This document shows positions 24,190-36,105 of a stretch of DNA of 64,000 nt, in pieces. Origin of the DNA: Rattus norvegicus (taxonomy: Eukaryota > Chordata > Mammalia > Rodentia > Muridae); contig NC_086024.1 in the NCBI RefSeq assembly GCF_036323735.1, forward strand, positions 60,718,924 through 60,782,923, in the 5' to 3' direction. The notes beneath the pieces are model-generated. The model was not told the origin of the DNA. It was given only the letters and a program-made list of their open reading frames with translations, and searched no databases. Position numbers and translations under genes: made by a program. Position 1 is the first letter of the stretch. Each line of letters starts with the position of its first letter.

Positions 24190-25600
24190 TGTCAAGTTTG
24201 ACTCCTCTTGTCTTGTGTTTATTGAGATATAGTTGGTATACAATCAATTATGTGATATTAATATCCTATAATTTGGTAAGCATGGACTTCATATATTCTG
24301 CTATTGTTATAACAAGCAGCAAATATATTCAACACTCCTAAAAGTGTTTATGGAAAATCCAGCATCTTAAAGTTTAATTGAACTTAACCTATCATATATT
24401 ATAACTTCAGAAATCACATTGAACAGCAGATCTCTGCAACTTAGTCATCTTCATAACCATTGAACAAGTCCATAGTGCTTTCCTCCCCTCTCCTGTCCCA
24501 TACCTGGAAAGTTCTCTTTACTCTCCACTTCTATATATGCATCTCTATAAATAAATTGTTGTGAAAAATGACGTGAACACATGGGCAAAAATGTCTTTAT
24601 AAGACTCTGATTTGCGGATCTGGGGATATATATATGTCTAGGCTATAGTGTACCTGTTTGTAATTTTTGTGTGAAAAATCCACCATACATTTTATAACAG
24701 AGCCACTATGCTACATTGCCACTAACAACATACAAGAAAAGAATGTGTAAATCACCAAAACTCACATGTTCTGTCATAATAGCAATCCTAACAGCTTTAA
24801 GGTGCTAGCTTGTTAGCTGATATGAAGCAATGCTTAGTACATTAATCACTTTCTCTTTTGTGGAGAAACGTCTATTCAAGATTCCCAATGTTTAACTGCT
24901 TTTAATTTCCATGCTTTATAGTTTTTGAAGTTCCATATCATTTTTGGAAAACCTAATATTAAATATGTAATTCATAAACATTTTCTAGGATTTTGAAGAT
25001 ACTGCTCTCGTGTTGCTGATCAGTCCCATACCTGGTAGATACATTTTAGTGGAACATAATCCCAAATCTTTATTTTTACTTTCATTGTCTATCCTTTTAA
25101 TGAGGGCCTCCACGGAGTAGTTCCAAGAACAAGGTTTGGGTTTTGTTCTGGAATATTTAGAACATTATATCTTATGGGGTTTTTTTTAGTCTATTTTGAA
25201 GCAATCTTTTGTGATGTAAGATAATAGTCTAAATTTGTTCTTCTGGATTCTGATATCTAGTCTTCCTAAAACTACTTGAACACATTTTCCTTTTCTAGGG
25301 TCTATTCTTGGCACCCCTGCTGAAGATCTGCTGCTTGCATATGTGCAGATTAACTTCTGAGCTTTCCGTTCTCCTCCACTGGTCTCTGTACCTGCCTTAT
25401 GTCCTTGTTGTACTATCTTGATTGCTGTAGGAAGTGTGAAGTCTCAGATTTGTTCAAAGTTGTCCTGCCAATTTGTGAAGTTTTTTATGATTCCATATGA
25501 ATCCGAGAATTGTTTATTTCTCTTTCTTTAAAAGCACTTTTGAGATTATGTTAAAGATGTCACTGAATATGCAAAGTCTGTTTTAGGGCTGAGGACAGTT
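24190..25600 (-). mobile_element. ancient mammalian-age L1 (3'UTR plus ORF2 C-terminus)
   Basis: The left end 'gtttattgagatatagttgg' resembles old L1M 3' ends. Further in, 'aagataatagtctaaatttgttcttctggattctgatatc' and 'tctattcttggcacccctgctgaagatc' match the reverse complement of ORF2 in order. So do 'ctccactggtctctgtacctgcc', 'gattgctgtag' and 'gattccatatgaatccgagaattgt'. Heavily diverged, so older than the other L1s. A further piece of what may be the same element is at 28395-28620. Confidence 0.65.
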
Positions 25601-25903
25601 ATACACCACTAAGTCATTTAACTTATGATTGTAAGAGGTTATCTATTTGTTTCTTAATTATTTGTCAGGGTTTTCTGTTTTTTTAGAAGCCATATTCTGA
25701 ACAGATTTTTTCTATGTGTTTTACCCTTTTTTTTTTGCTATTAGAAATGGAACCATTTCCTTAGTTTTATTTTTGAATAGGTTGTTGTTTGTTTATAAAA
25801 CACTAATACTCATGTTAGTGATCAGGATAGGCAATCTTGCTTTTCAGCCTTATACATAGAGAAGAAATAACATCAACTGAGAAATTGTTTCTGTCTGATT
25901 GCC

Positions 25904-26043
25904 ATATCTATATCTATATCTATATCTATATCTATATCTATATCTATATCTATATCTATATCTATATCTATATCTATATCTATCTATCTATTTATATATG
26001 TGTATATATATTATGTACATAATATATATATATATATATATAT
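25904..26043. repeat. (TATATC)n hexanucleotide tract grading into (TATC)n and (TA)n
   Basis: About 13-14 perfect TATATC hexamers (25904-25985), then TATC units, then TA repeats with interruptions to 26043. The near-perfect array implies recent expansion. Confidence 0.95.
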
Positions 26044-26044
26044 T

Positions 26045-26345
26045 TGCAGAACATTGCCTTGACTGAAGATTGATGTGAAGAAGGCTCAGTAAGTGGTGCA
26101 AGTCCTCCTTAGGTGGTTTGGACTGTATGATTAAACTGCCCGAGTGTGAGTAGGGGAAGCAAGCCAGTAGCCAACATTCCTCCATGGTCATTCTTCAGTT
26201 GTTGCCTCCACATTCCTGCATTAGTCCCTGCCTTGACTTCTCTCAGTGATGAACCATAACTATAGTATAAGTCAAATGAATCCTTCCCTTCTCCAAGTTT
26301 GTTTCAGTCACCGTTTATCACGTCCTAGAGAAGCAGACCAGTACA
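26045..26345. mobile_element. old rodent interspersed repeat, family not assigned
   Basis: The sequence 'gggaagcaagccagtagcc-aacattcctccatggtc', 'ttgcctccacattcctgca', 'cttgacttctctcagtgatg', ending 'agagaagcagaccagtaca', is a diverged copy of a common rodent repeat. A relative is at 59730-60072. Confidence 0.5.
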
Positions 26346-26581
26346 ATTATAAATTCTATATAGTTATTAAATGTTTTGGTTTTTTTTCAATTTTGTATTT
26401 TCTCTGCAGCTCATATCATCATCAAACAGATGAGTTTTCTTTGGCATCTGTAATTTGAACAACTTCTCTTCCTCCTTTTCCTCCTCTATTTCCAATTCTT
26501 TTTCAGTTTTCCCTTTGTTAAATGCTTTGGTAGAGACTGTCAATTGTATGGTAAATGAAAGTTGTTACAAGGAGCATCCTT

Positions 26582-26682
26582 TCTCACAAATAGCTGAGAA
26601 GCACTCAATGAAAAAGTCAGCTTCCTTAATCATCAGGGAAATACAAATCCAGCAACCCTGAGATTCCACTTTAAACCTGTAA
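26582..26682 (+). mobile_element. short L1 ORF2 fragment
   Basis: Matches the L1 ORF2 segment that encodes 'AEKH.KK.SSLIIREIQIQ' and continues into 'ccctgagattccact'. An isolated piece of about 100 bp without L1 on either side. Confidence 0.7.
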
Positions 26683-26689
26683 AAGATTT

Positions 26690-27630
26690 TTATGTTCCAT
26701 TTCTATTTCCACGTAACTAGTTGTTCAGTTGGCCATCTCTGTCTTCTTCTAGATCCCTGAATTGATTTATGAGAATGAAATTGAATTCATTATCAGGCGA
26801 CCTGTAGATCTCCATTCCCTTAGGGTCAGTCATATACCCTGTTAATTTCCTTTGCAGGTTTCTTTTATTTTATTTAAATAATCTATGTTTCTTTCCTTTT
26901 CAAATGGTATTTGCACTTTTTAAGAAATACTTCTCTCTGTCTTCATAGACTGTCTTTGATAGGAAAAAACTGACCAATAAGCTCAGCTACAGTAATAAGA
27001 AGGGGATCGTCTATGGGAGGTTCCCCTTTGCTGTTCTAGACAATATCACACTTGGCTGGACTCAGAAACTTGCCAGAGCAGATTCAGGTTACTCTGTCAT
27101 TAGACAAAATAGTTTGTGTCCGCATGGTGACTGATAAAACTTCCCCTTGCTTCTAGTTCCTCCAGATAGCGTTACTATGTACATTCTTACATTCTTTCCA
27201 CATTCCCTGTGAGATAGAACAGATACAACCATTTCACATGTCTCTGAAATGTAATGAGCAAACTCCTAAGTCTCTTCCTTGTTAAAGCAAACATATGCTT
27301 TTGAAAGCCATCCTTGTGTTCACTGTTGTCATGGGGTGGGGGCAAACTTTTTCTCTCTTATACATTTAACAAACAAATAATAAAAATACTGTTTCCTGAG
27401 AGCAGATACCCAAGATTTCTGTTGATCCTCCCATGGTTTCCAAAACATTTCCATTCTTTTCTTTCTGCTCATTTGCAAGCAGACCCTTCTCCAACTGTTT
27501 ATGGCTGGAAAATGCCTGTCTCACCACTCCCTACATTTGTCTTCAAAGAAATTTCCAGTAAATAGCCATACAAACTAACATTGTTTCTAGCAAAGTCCTA
27601 AAGCACCTATCACCAATTGCTGAGTAGGGT
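26690..27630. other. unique DNA, nothing recognised
   Basis: No gene or clear repeat. An 83-codon plus-strand frame at 27314-27565 has no recognisable family. Confidence 0.4.
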
Positions 27631-27635
27631 ATGTA

Positions 27636-27690
27636 CGTATGTGTGTGTATTTATATGTATATGTATATGTATATGTATATATATATATTC
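27636..27690. repeat. (TATATG)n / (TA)n tract
   Basis: Imperfect tandem TATATG units followed by TA repeats. Confidence 0.9.
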
Positions 27691-27978
27691 AATCATACAA
27701 AGTCCAGTTACTTCTTATATTAGTTACCACATGAATAATGCACACATTCCATCTCTTGTCTAATAAAATGCCTTCTCAGATAAACTTTATACAGTTGTAC
27801 ATTTATCATGGGGTAGATGCATTGGAGAAGAAATTTGCAGTCACATTGGTAAGTATATGTCAAACTTAAAAGCTGATAAAGTTTGTAACTGACTTGTCCA
27901 TTTGATGTTCCTATGATAAATGTATTCTGCTCACATTTCATTTCATATCCTGTCACCTTGTAACTTCATCATTTTGAG

Positions 27979-27979
27979 A

Positions 27980-28035
<56 letters not shown>

Positions 28036-28075
28036 CTCTCTCTCTGTGTGTATGTGTGTGTGTGTGTGTGTGTGT
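27979..28075. repeat. compound (CT)n(TG)n microsatellite
   Basis: About 50 bp of CT, a short interruption with further CT, then TG repeats. It is followed at 28140-28330 by degenerate GATA-type units. Confidence 0.97.
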
Positions 28076-28394
28076 TAATTATATGGATTTTCCTGTTGGC
28101 TGATGGTATGCTTTACTTTTTCATATGTAGGATGACAGATACATGAATAGTAAGATATAAGAGATATATGAAAGATAGATGATACAAAGATGTTAAATAA
28201 ATAGATGATTAACAGGTGAAATTGAAATATGATTGATAGAGATAGATAGATGTCAGATAGAAAAAGGACAGTTGAGAAATGGATGACATACAGTCCATAG
28301 ATTACAGAAGATGGCTGATAGATAGGTGACATGTGCATAGATCTATCTTCTAATGTTTCTCAATTTCTTTTATCAGTGTAATAAAATATTCACT

Positions 28395-28620
28395 GTAGAT
28401 GTCTTTCATTCTCTTTGTTGGGTTCTCTTCAAGATATGTTTTATTTTGTATGAATAATATGAACAAGATTATTATCATTATTGGCTTCTATAAGTTTGTC
28501 CATGGTTTAATAGGCCTTATTACTAGCAAGTCTACATATATAAGAGCATTTTCTATACTAGGTAATAATTTTTTCTCCTTTCCAATTGGAATTCCTTCCT
28601 CATTATTTTAAACTACTTTC
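28395..28620 (-). mobile_element. ancient L1 ORF2 fragment (RT region)
   Basis: Plus-strand 'acatatataagagcattttc' and 'tttttctcctttccaattgg-aattcc' correspond to the reverse complement of the ORF2 stretch around the FADD box. Its position relative to 24190-25600 fits one ancient minus-strand element split by later insertions. Confidence 0.55.
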
Positions 28621-28624
28621 TTGT

Positions 28625-29120
28625 TTTTATAATCTTCTATGGAAGATTTGTACATAAATGGTAAAAAATAGCCTTCTCTATTGTTACATCAATTGTATGA
28701 GAAATAAAGGAAGACATTTGTGGCTACAAAGCCACTCTTTACATGCATTTGCCAATAGAGAAATGTAAAATTAATTTCTATATATTTGTGAGATTGTTTG
28801 ATAATGTTATCTTTCTCATTAAGTAGTAGTGTTTTGAGTATTTTTGGTTTTGTTTTGCTTTAAGTTTAGATTGCCTGGGTAGAGTGTGCGTTTTCTTAAT
28901 TTACCTTAAAAACATCCAAGGAACATGAGCTAGGGAATTCATTTTTTTCTGCTAGGATCAACTTACTAGGAAATGGTAACCCAAAGGAGAGGCTTACTTT
29001 AAGAAAATTACATATTTGTTGTTGGTTAGATAGTCAAAAAGTCAGTCTAAACTACCATTTGTTTCATTGTTCAAAAATGTATTATAATAGGTGGCTAAAT
29101 ATACCTAATGTTTAAGAGAT
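28625..29120. other. AT-rich unique DNA
   Basis: No supported gene or repeat. Confidence 0.4.
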
Positions 29121-29122
29121 GC

Positions 29123-29157
29123 TGCCTAACATTTTATAGTAAACTACCTTAAAGAAA
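29123..29157. repeat. exact 35-bp direct repeat, copy 1
   Basis: Starts 'tgcctaacattttatagtaa' and ends 'ttaaagaaa'. It recurs without mismatch at 30134-30168, 1,011 bp away. The flanks outside the 35 bp are unrelated. Confidence 0.95.
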
Positions 29158-29164
29158 ACTGTTT

Positions 29165-29475
29165 AGTCTCACTATTGCTATGAAGAGACACCGTGACCAA
29201 GAGAACTCTTAAAAAGGAAAGGGATTAAATAGGGGTTTGGTTACAGTTCCAGAAGCTTACCCCATTATCATCATGGCAAACCGCATAGTGGTATGCCAGG
29301 CACTGGAACAGTAGCTGGAGCTGCTTTCTGATCCACACACAGATGGCAGGAGAGAGAACTATACCTGTCAAGGGCGCTTCAACAAGGCACACTTCCTAAT
29401 CCTTCTCAAATAGTGCCATTCCCTGAGGAATGAGAATTCAAATAGATGAGACTATTGGGCCCACTTTAATTAAAA
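29165..29475. mobile_element. old rodent interspersed repeat, family not assigned
   Basis: The order 'cactattgctatgaagagacaccg', 'ggtttggttacagttccagaagctt', 'cattatcatcatggcaaacc' and 'ttcaacaaggcac-acttcctaatcc', then 'aatagtgccattccct', is a well-known rodent repeat pattern that I recognise but do not name. It is diverged. Confidence 0.5.
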
Positions 29476-29479
29476 ACAC

Positions 29480-29680
29480 AATAAGTTTCTTTGTATTTTT
29501 GACAAATACCACATTTTAAGTAAATAAATAATTAATTTCCATACTAATACAGGAGATGGAAAATTTTTAATTATGTAAGTTAAAAGGAGTTCAATGAATG
29601 CATAGTTACTTATATGTTATTCATACCTTCATAAAGAGGTTTAAAAGGAATAAAGGAGGAAGAACAACTGTGGAGTGAGA

Positions 29681-29768
<88 letters not shown>

Positions 29769-30133
29769 TATTCCCTAATGAAATAACACTCTTCTCAAAG
29801 AAACATTGACACTGTAATATGAGGTAAAAATCACTAATGAGTTGTAATTAAAGATAGTACTTTGGGAGTTATACATATATTAATCAATTCTTGTCAATTA
29901 TATCTACTTTACTACAGTTCTTATTTTACTCTATAAGTAGTTCTTCTAGTTACAATAGTAACATCACACATGACCACTAATACTAGTTTACTTAACTGAA
30001 TTTATTTCTACCTAACTGTACAAGGCAGAACATAAATTTATTGGTGAATAGAAGTTGATGAAGAAAAACATATTAAGTATTAATCTAAAATAACCCATAG
30101 AAATACAATAAAAAGGATGTGTGACTTAATGAA
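29480..30133. other. AT-rich DNA with a compound microsatellite
   Basis: Mostly unique. (TC)n(TA)n(CA)n runs through 29685-29769 and nothing else is recognised. The whole interval 29158-30133 is bracketed by the 35-bp direct repeats. Confidence 0.5.
29685..29769. repeat. compound (TC)n(TA)n(CA)n microsatellite
   Basis: Three adjoining dinucleotide arrays over about 85 bp. Confidence 0.97.
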
Positions 30134-30168
30134 TGCCTAACATTTTATAGTAAACTACCTTAAAGAAA
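30134..30168. repeat. exact 35-bp direct repeat, copy 2
   Basis: Identical to 29123-29157. It abuts the 5' truncated end of the Lx-type L1 that follows. Confidence 0.95.
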
Positions 30169-30169
30169 T

Positions 30170-33100
30170 ACTAAAAATATTTTGATAAAAAATAAATAGG
30201 AAAAGAACTCAAATTATTTCTATTTTTAGATGACATGGTATTATACGTAAGAGTTCCCAAAATTTCTCCCAGAGAACTTATAGAAATAATAGACCACTTC
30301 AGCCAAGTGGCAGAATATAAAATCAGTAGGCTTCCAAGATACCACTAAAAGACACACTAAAAAATAAATCTTTTTCATACTATTATTTAGAGTAGCATCA
30401 AAGACAATAAAATACCTTTGAGTAAACTTAACCAGAACTGTTATGGAACTTTACAATGAAAATTTTATATATCTGAAGGAAGTGCATGAGAAAGACTAGA
30501 AAATGGCAAGGGAGCCTGTGTTCATGGATCCATAGAATTAACATTTTGAAAACGACAATTCTGAAAACAATTTTCAGAATCAACGTAACTTCAGTAAACA
30601 TACCTACAACTGTCTCCATAGAAATAGAAAAAAAGGGAAATGAAAAAATAGAAATAAAAAAAGAAAAAATTGCTATGGAAGATGAAAAGAGCCAAGCTAG
30701 CCAAGGAAATGCTGAAGATATAGCGCAATTGCTATTCAAGACTTTAAGAAATATTATAAAGCTATAGTTACAAAAACAATAGGGTACCAGAACAGAAGCA
30801 TATATATTATATATCAATATATTATATATTATGAACATATACATTATATACATTTATATTACATATAATATATGTTATATAACAGATTTGTGTACATTTC
30901 TATATTATATATTACATATTTATATATGTAAAACAATGGAATAAAATAGAAAACCAAACCTGAGAATAAACAAATAGCCATCTGATATTTGATAGAGCCA
31001 AAAATCGTAAAATGAAAAGAAAAGACAGTATCCTCAGAAAATACTTTTGGAAAAACTGGATGTCCAGGTGAAGAAGAAATTTAGACTAATATCTGTAAGT
31101 CCAGTTGGATCTAAGACCTCAAGTTGAATCTTAAAACACTAGCACTTTTAGAACACAAAGGGAATACGCTATAAGATAAAGGTGTAAGAAAGACCTGTTT
31201 GAATAGGACTCCTTTTGCCCAAGAATTACACCCAAAACCAACAACAGATAAGTAGGACAGTACAAAATTAAAAAAGATTTTGTGCAACAAAGAAAACATT
31301 TGAATGAAGAAGAAAATCATGGAATGGGAGAGAATCTTTGGCTGATACACATCTAACAGAGAACTGTTACTCAGAACATAAAAAGAATTTTAAAAAAAGA
31401 CAAGGAATCAAATAAACAAATGGAAACTTGGTAAGGGATTTAAGCAAAGAGCTCTCTATAGGAAAAATTAATTTTTCTAAGAAATACCTCAAGTTTGTTC
31501 ATCATAATTGCTAAAAAGAACAATTTTGAGATTTTATCTCATCCTAGTCAGAAAGGCTAAGATCAATAAAACAACTGCCAAGAAGTGATGATTGTTGGAA
31601 AAAGGGGACACTCATTCACTGGTGGTGCTGTTTGTGCCTTGTCGTTTATACCTTTGTGGATTGACCAAGCAGGGCAGTGAAGGAACAAAGAAAGACAAGC
31701 TTAGATACATGCAGAAAAGCTGGGATCAACTGGACCAGGATCCCTGATTTGGCCTCTCTAGCACTTTTGAAACTTGGCACATTTATTATCTAGAGTTCAA
31801 CAGGAGATGGTGTTAGAGCATATAACTGAATAAAGAAGGCAGGTTTCACAGTTTACAGCGGAGTCTAGGAAGCAGATTTATCTAACTCAGTAGGAGCAAC
31901 CTCTGTAGGGGAGCAGTCTTCAGTCAGTAAAAATCCGCAAGGAGAAAGACAAGATGGACAATTTCTGAACATAACTATGAACAACCACACATGCAAAGAA
32001 GGCTCTGCTACCCCTGGGTACCTCATTGGGGTAAGCTCTTGCCATTGCCATGGGGTTGAGGTGTTGGGGTTCTTGACATACCTATGCTCAAGCAAACAGC
32101 TTATATGAACTAAGGATTTTTTTCACTCAGGGCTCCTACCATTCCCCATAGGTGGGAAAGCAAATTGAGAAAACATTTTGGAAATCAGTATGGAGAACAC
32201 TGAAAAAATCTAAAAATAAATCTACTCTAAGACCCACTTATACCACACCTTGGCGTATTCCTATAGAACTAGCCATCCTACTCCACATACAGTTTCTCAG
32301 CAATAATCATGGCCACCTGTTCACATTATCCAGAAAACGGAAACAGAGTAAACAGTCTCTAAACGATGAATCAATATATGAAAATGTGTTTCACATGAGA
32401 AATAGAATACTATTCAGCTGTAAGCAAAAATGAAGTCATAAAGTGTACAGATAAGGGGATGGGACATGAAAAGATTATATTGACAGGGTTAACCCAGACC
32501 CAGAAAAACACTTGGACAAAGGAGATTCTCCTTGGAACAAGTGGAGAGCAGCATAGAAAACCGCAGCTGGTCACAATGCAGAGATGAACGACATGTGTGA
32601 GGTCCAGCCTCAGTGAATACATCTACATCAGCTCCTGCATTTATGCTTCTTGTAACATCATGGAATAGGGGCTGAAAAGGATTGTAGCATTGAGGACACC
32701 AGAAAGTCTGTTATGAAATGCTCTTCCTGATGAGTAGCTACATAAATAGACTAGAAAATATGGCAATGTCAACAGACATGAGAGCATGGAAGGGAGAAAA
32801 TTTTCATGGATCTCGCTCTTAAACAAAGAACTATAGATAACTAATGACTGTTAGTAGAGGGAGAATTGGCTTCTCCTACAGATGAGCCCCTTCACGGGTT
32901 ATCCAATACAATGACCAGTCCTAAACTATATATAAAAACAGCAAAAACTGACTCAGCAGGTCTTACTTACATAATGTACATAGATATACATACATATATG
33001 TGTGTGTATTTATGTAACAAGAATAATCAAAGAAAATGAGGCTATCAAATTCAGAGTAGAATGTGAGGAGAATAGGGAGGGGTAGAAATTAAAATACTTT

Positions 33101-33180
33101 GGAGAAGCTGAACGAAGAAAAAGAAGCTGTAAAGTGATGTGATTCTATTTTTAATTAAAGTGAACTTAAAATTAAAATAA
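30170..33180 (+). mobile_element. 5'-truncated Lx-type L1, interrupted by an LTR
   Basis: The left end begins just upstream of a decayed FADD box ('tttttagatgacatggtatt', near 30220-30240). ORF2 text continues to 'aatagaatactattcagctgtaa' near 32410. The 3'UTR then runs 'gatgagccccttcacgggttatccaa', 'actgactcagcaggtct', a TA/TG-rich part near 32990 and 'ttttaattaaa' near 33150, as in murine Lx elements. ORF2 is riddled with stops. At 31621-32155 it is split by an LTR-like insert. Confidence 0.75.
31626..32148 (-). mobile_element. LTR-like insertion inside the Lx L1
   Basis: ORF2 homology stops at 'cactggtggtg' (about 31627) and resumes at 'ggtgggaaagcaaattgag' (32151), so about 523 bp are foreign. 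The insert has TG...CA ends on either strand ('tgctg' at 31626, 'cccca' at 32148). In minus orientation it has an AATAAA signal (complement near 31780) followed by a U5-like part. The 5-mer 'ggtgg' flanks it (31621-31625 and 32151-32155), with two extra bases on the right. This is consistent with a solo LTR of an endogenous retrovirus. The family is not identified. Confidence 0.5.
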
Positions 33181-33189
33181 ATTTTACTT

Positions 33190-33540
33190 AAAAACTAATG
33201 ACACTGCCAATTTTTTTTAAATTAAATGTAACCGTGTTTTCTTTTGATGGCATTTGGATAGTATTAGTCATTTTTATTCTTCAGGCAAGAGATTTAAATC
33301 CATCACTCAATGGCTTTACAGAAAATCAGTATATTGCTAGTCTAGAATTCCATATGTGTTTTCATATGAAATATCATAATCTTCATGATAGAAAAATATG
33401 ATCCTTATATCAAGACTTAAATTATTAGTTTTTTCAGTCATCTTTCTTTTTCAGCCAAGGGAAAAGTAGTATGGTCTTTAAATATATTTTCATAATTATT
33501 AACTAAAATCATAACTACTCAACATAATATTGTCTCTAAG
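33190..33540. other. AT-rich unique DNA
   Basis: No gene or repeat recognised. Confidence 0.4.
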
Positions 33541-33542
33541 AA

Positions 33543-33740
33543 CAGTGGTTCTCAACCTGTAGGTCTCAACCCTTTGATGGTTGTATACTGGATATCCTGC
33601 ATATCAGATATTTATATTCCACTCATAACATTAGTAAAATTACAGCTGTGAAGAGACAACAAAATAATTTTATGGTTGAGGTTCACCACAGCAAAAGGAG
33701 GTTTGCTTTTTCACACCCTTAGGGAGTTTGAGAACCATTG
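33543..33740 (-). mobile_element. hAT-type DNA transposon (URR1-like), second copy
   Basis: Starts 'cagtggttctcaacctgtag' and ends 'gagtttgagaaccattg', imperfect terminal inverted repeats. The interior is the reverse complement of the element at 1935-2157 ('gcatatcagatatttatatt', 'tagtaaaattacagctgtgaag', 'aaaataattttatgg'). The 8-bp flanks 'tctaagaa' and 'tcttaaaa' agree at 6 of 8 positions, the expected hAT target-site duplication. Confidence 0.8.
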
Positions 33741-34054
33741 TCTTAAAACAAACATTTAAACAACATAATTTCCCCTTTTTGTTACTGAGTTTTGCCAGCC
33801 CTAAAGTTATATTTACTTTGGAGTTTTTATAGTCAATGAACTGTTAGAAAAGGCTCCTCAAATATTTGTTTTTAAAGTTGACAAATATTTTTGATAAGCA
33901 TCTGCATTGTGTTTTGGAATCATTACAAATCATTACATGTAGTGTTCACTGAACTTGATATTCAGAAAGACCTTGGGGCAAATGTAAATGACACCAAATT
34001 GAATCTCATGAATTTACTAAGGAAATTAAGCTATATTCTTTTAATTATGTATTT

Positions 34055-34170
34055 TTAAGGAAGAGCTTTGCTATAGAGCCTAGGCTAATCTCAAACTTGT
34101 AAGTATCTTCTCTAAGCTGTTTTAAACCTTTCTACTGGATTACAGTTGCAAGCCACTATTCCTAAAATGA
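34055..34170 (-). mobile_element. B1-type SINE remnant
   Basis: The plus strand reads 'gctttgctatagagcctaggctaatctcaaactt', then 'actggattacagttgcaagccactattcc', the reverse complement of a diverged B1 (or older 7SL-derived SINE). Confidence 0.6.
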
Positions 34171-34319
34171 AACATGCTTTTGATTTAGGGTCAACTATGG
34201 CATCCAGTGTTCAAACTCCCTTTCTATCATTTCCCCAGTTATGGACACTGCTTCATATTATAGAGTACACTGTTAAATAGCATAATTGCACATTGAAATG
34301 CCTTATTGCCTTTTTTGAG

Positions 34320-34435
34320 GATGTTGTACACATGTATGCATTTTTATTAAATATACCCCAATTCCTCTCCTCTCTAAGATCCTCTCTAACCCTCAACAAC
34401 ATTTTCTTTATAACTTCAGGTATTTCTTTTTAAAT
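34320..34435 (-). mobile_element. possible L1 3'-end fragment
   Basis: 'tttttattaaatataccccaattcctctcc' followed by C/T-rich text and a TC microsatellite resembles the 3' terminus of old murine L1 in reverse complement. Short, so tentative. Confidence 0.35.
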
Positions 34436-34612
34436 TTGTCTCTACATCTGTCTGTATCTGTCTGTTTCTGTGTCACTGTGTCTGTGTCTCTCTATCTTTG
34501 TCTATGTCTGTCTATGTCTATCTCTGTCTCTCTGTCTCTCTCTCTGTGTCTCTCTCTGTCTCTCTCTGTCTCTGTCTCTCTGTCTCTCTCTGTCTCTCTC
34601 TCTGTCTGTCTC

Positions 34613-34658
<46 letters not shown>
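34436..34658. repeat. (TCTG)n/(TC)n low-complexity tract
   Basis: Imperfect TCTG, TCTCTG and TC units over about 220 bp. Ser/Leu/Cys-rich frames on the plus strand are artefacts of this composition. Confidence 0.95.
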
Positions 34659-34659
<1 letters not shown>

Positions 34660-34663
<4 letters not shown>

Positions 34664-36105
34664 AGAAGCTGCAGAGTCCATTTATTGTTGCCTCTTATGA
34701 GCACGGATATGGAATACTTGTGGAAATGGGTATAATTCCACGAAAACTGAATTCCAGGGAGAATGAGGAAAACTCATTCTAATTCCCTGCCAGTCATAAT
34801 CTGTCAATAACTTCTTGGCCAGGAGTTACTTCTCATGAACTACCACACCCATGATGCTATTCTGCATTAGTGTTCTTGTGCAGGTCTTGTACATACAATC
34901 TACACTGTGATCAACAATGAACTAATGTCATCCATATTTTGCATGCATGCCATAACAAATTATTTCATATATCTACTAACTTGTATTTTGAATAATATAA
35001 TGTAGTTTCATTGGCTTATCTCTTCATGAAACATGTAGCATTGTTAGTTAAATACTTATCCATTACTAGCATAGTTTATTGATAAAATATGTCCAGTAAT
35101 TATATTGTGAGAATGATATATCATGTGTATCCTGCAGTCATTTCTCAAAAGAATTACAATTCAAATACATTTTCTACAGCTTACTTCAAGCTACCACGTA
35201 GTTCAGTGACTAATCACCATGTTGCTTGCAATTTTTATATCTTGTAAGACTGCAGTTTAAAAGACAGAAATAATCAGATAATTAGTCTTTGATTACATAG
35301 TACTCACCCTGTTCTTAAGTGTACTTAAATGGTCAATAATTACCATGTAATTACACAGCAATTATTGTCGTACATTCACACCACTGCATGTAAGGCACTG
35401 TTAGTGATTTCATTCTAAGTGTTTAGGAATTTGTGACTCAGTCATAGAAAGGTTACTGCAGGCTGTACTGTGGCAAAAGCTGTCTGAGAGAGTAAGATGT
35501 TCTGGAGATCTAAAGTAGCTGTCAGTGCAATGGATAATAAGTCTGTTCAGAGAAAGTTGTGGAGTCTGGCTTGTAAGACTTCAGAAAGGTCACATATATA
35601 ACCTAAATTGGAACGGAAAATAAAAACTTTAGAATCAGCTATTGAAATCTGCAAATCCATTTTGTTTTGAAAGTCATTTTCTCTAAAATATCTTGTAATT
35701 TTACAAGATGTTGCTAATGGATTCCTTAATTTAAAGTATTAAAAGGTTCACAAATTATTCTCTCACTTCCATTTATCAACAATAGTTAGGTTCTAAGACC
35801 TGGCACTGAAGCAAAAAATCAAAGCACTATTTTATTGAGGTTTTACATGGCAAGAGTTGACAGCTTCCTATTTCAGGAGTTAAGTAAAATTGCTGCTTTA
35901 GAAATAAATATCTATATTGTGTCTTCCTATGAATCTACTACATTCATTAATTGTGTAATGTTTTATTTCAAACATGCTTCTCTAAATTGCAGCTATATTT
36001 CATTGAAGAAGTGAAATTACTCCTGTCAGCAGAAACAAAACCTTAAACTACCAAAAATCATGTCATTTTCAGGACAATATAAAACACGATCTTTCTTGAA
36101 GCTGT
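34660..36105. other. unique AT-rich DNA
   Basis: About 1.4 kb without recognisable repeats or frames longer than chance. No feature assigned. Confidence 0.45.

Noticed and set aside
25837..26022. Frame encoding a Tyr-Ile repeat
   Set aside because: Product of the (TATATC)n and (TA)n arrays.
27979..28075. Regularly spaced short repeats that could suggest a CRISPR-like array
   Set aside because: Simple dinucleotide arrays with no spacers. The genome is clearly mammalian.
34436..34735. Ser/Leu/Cys-rich frames of 76-99 codons
   Set aside because: Translation of the (TCTG)n/(TC)n microsatellite. No real protein.
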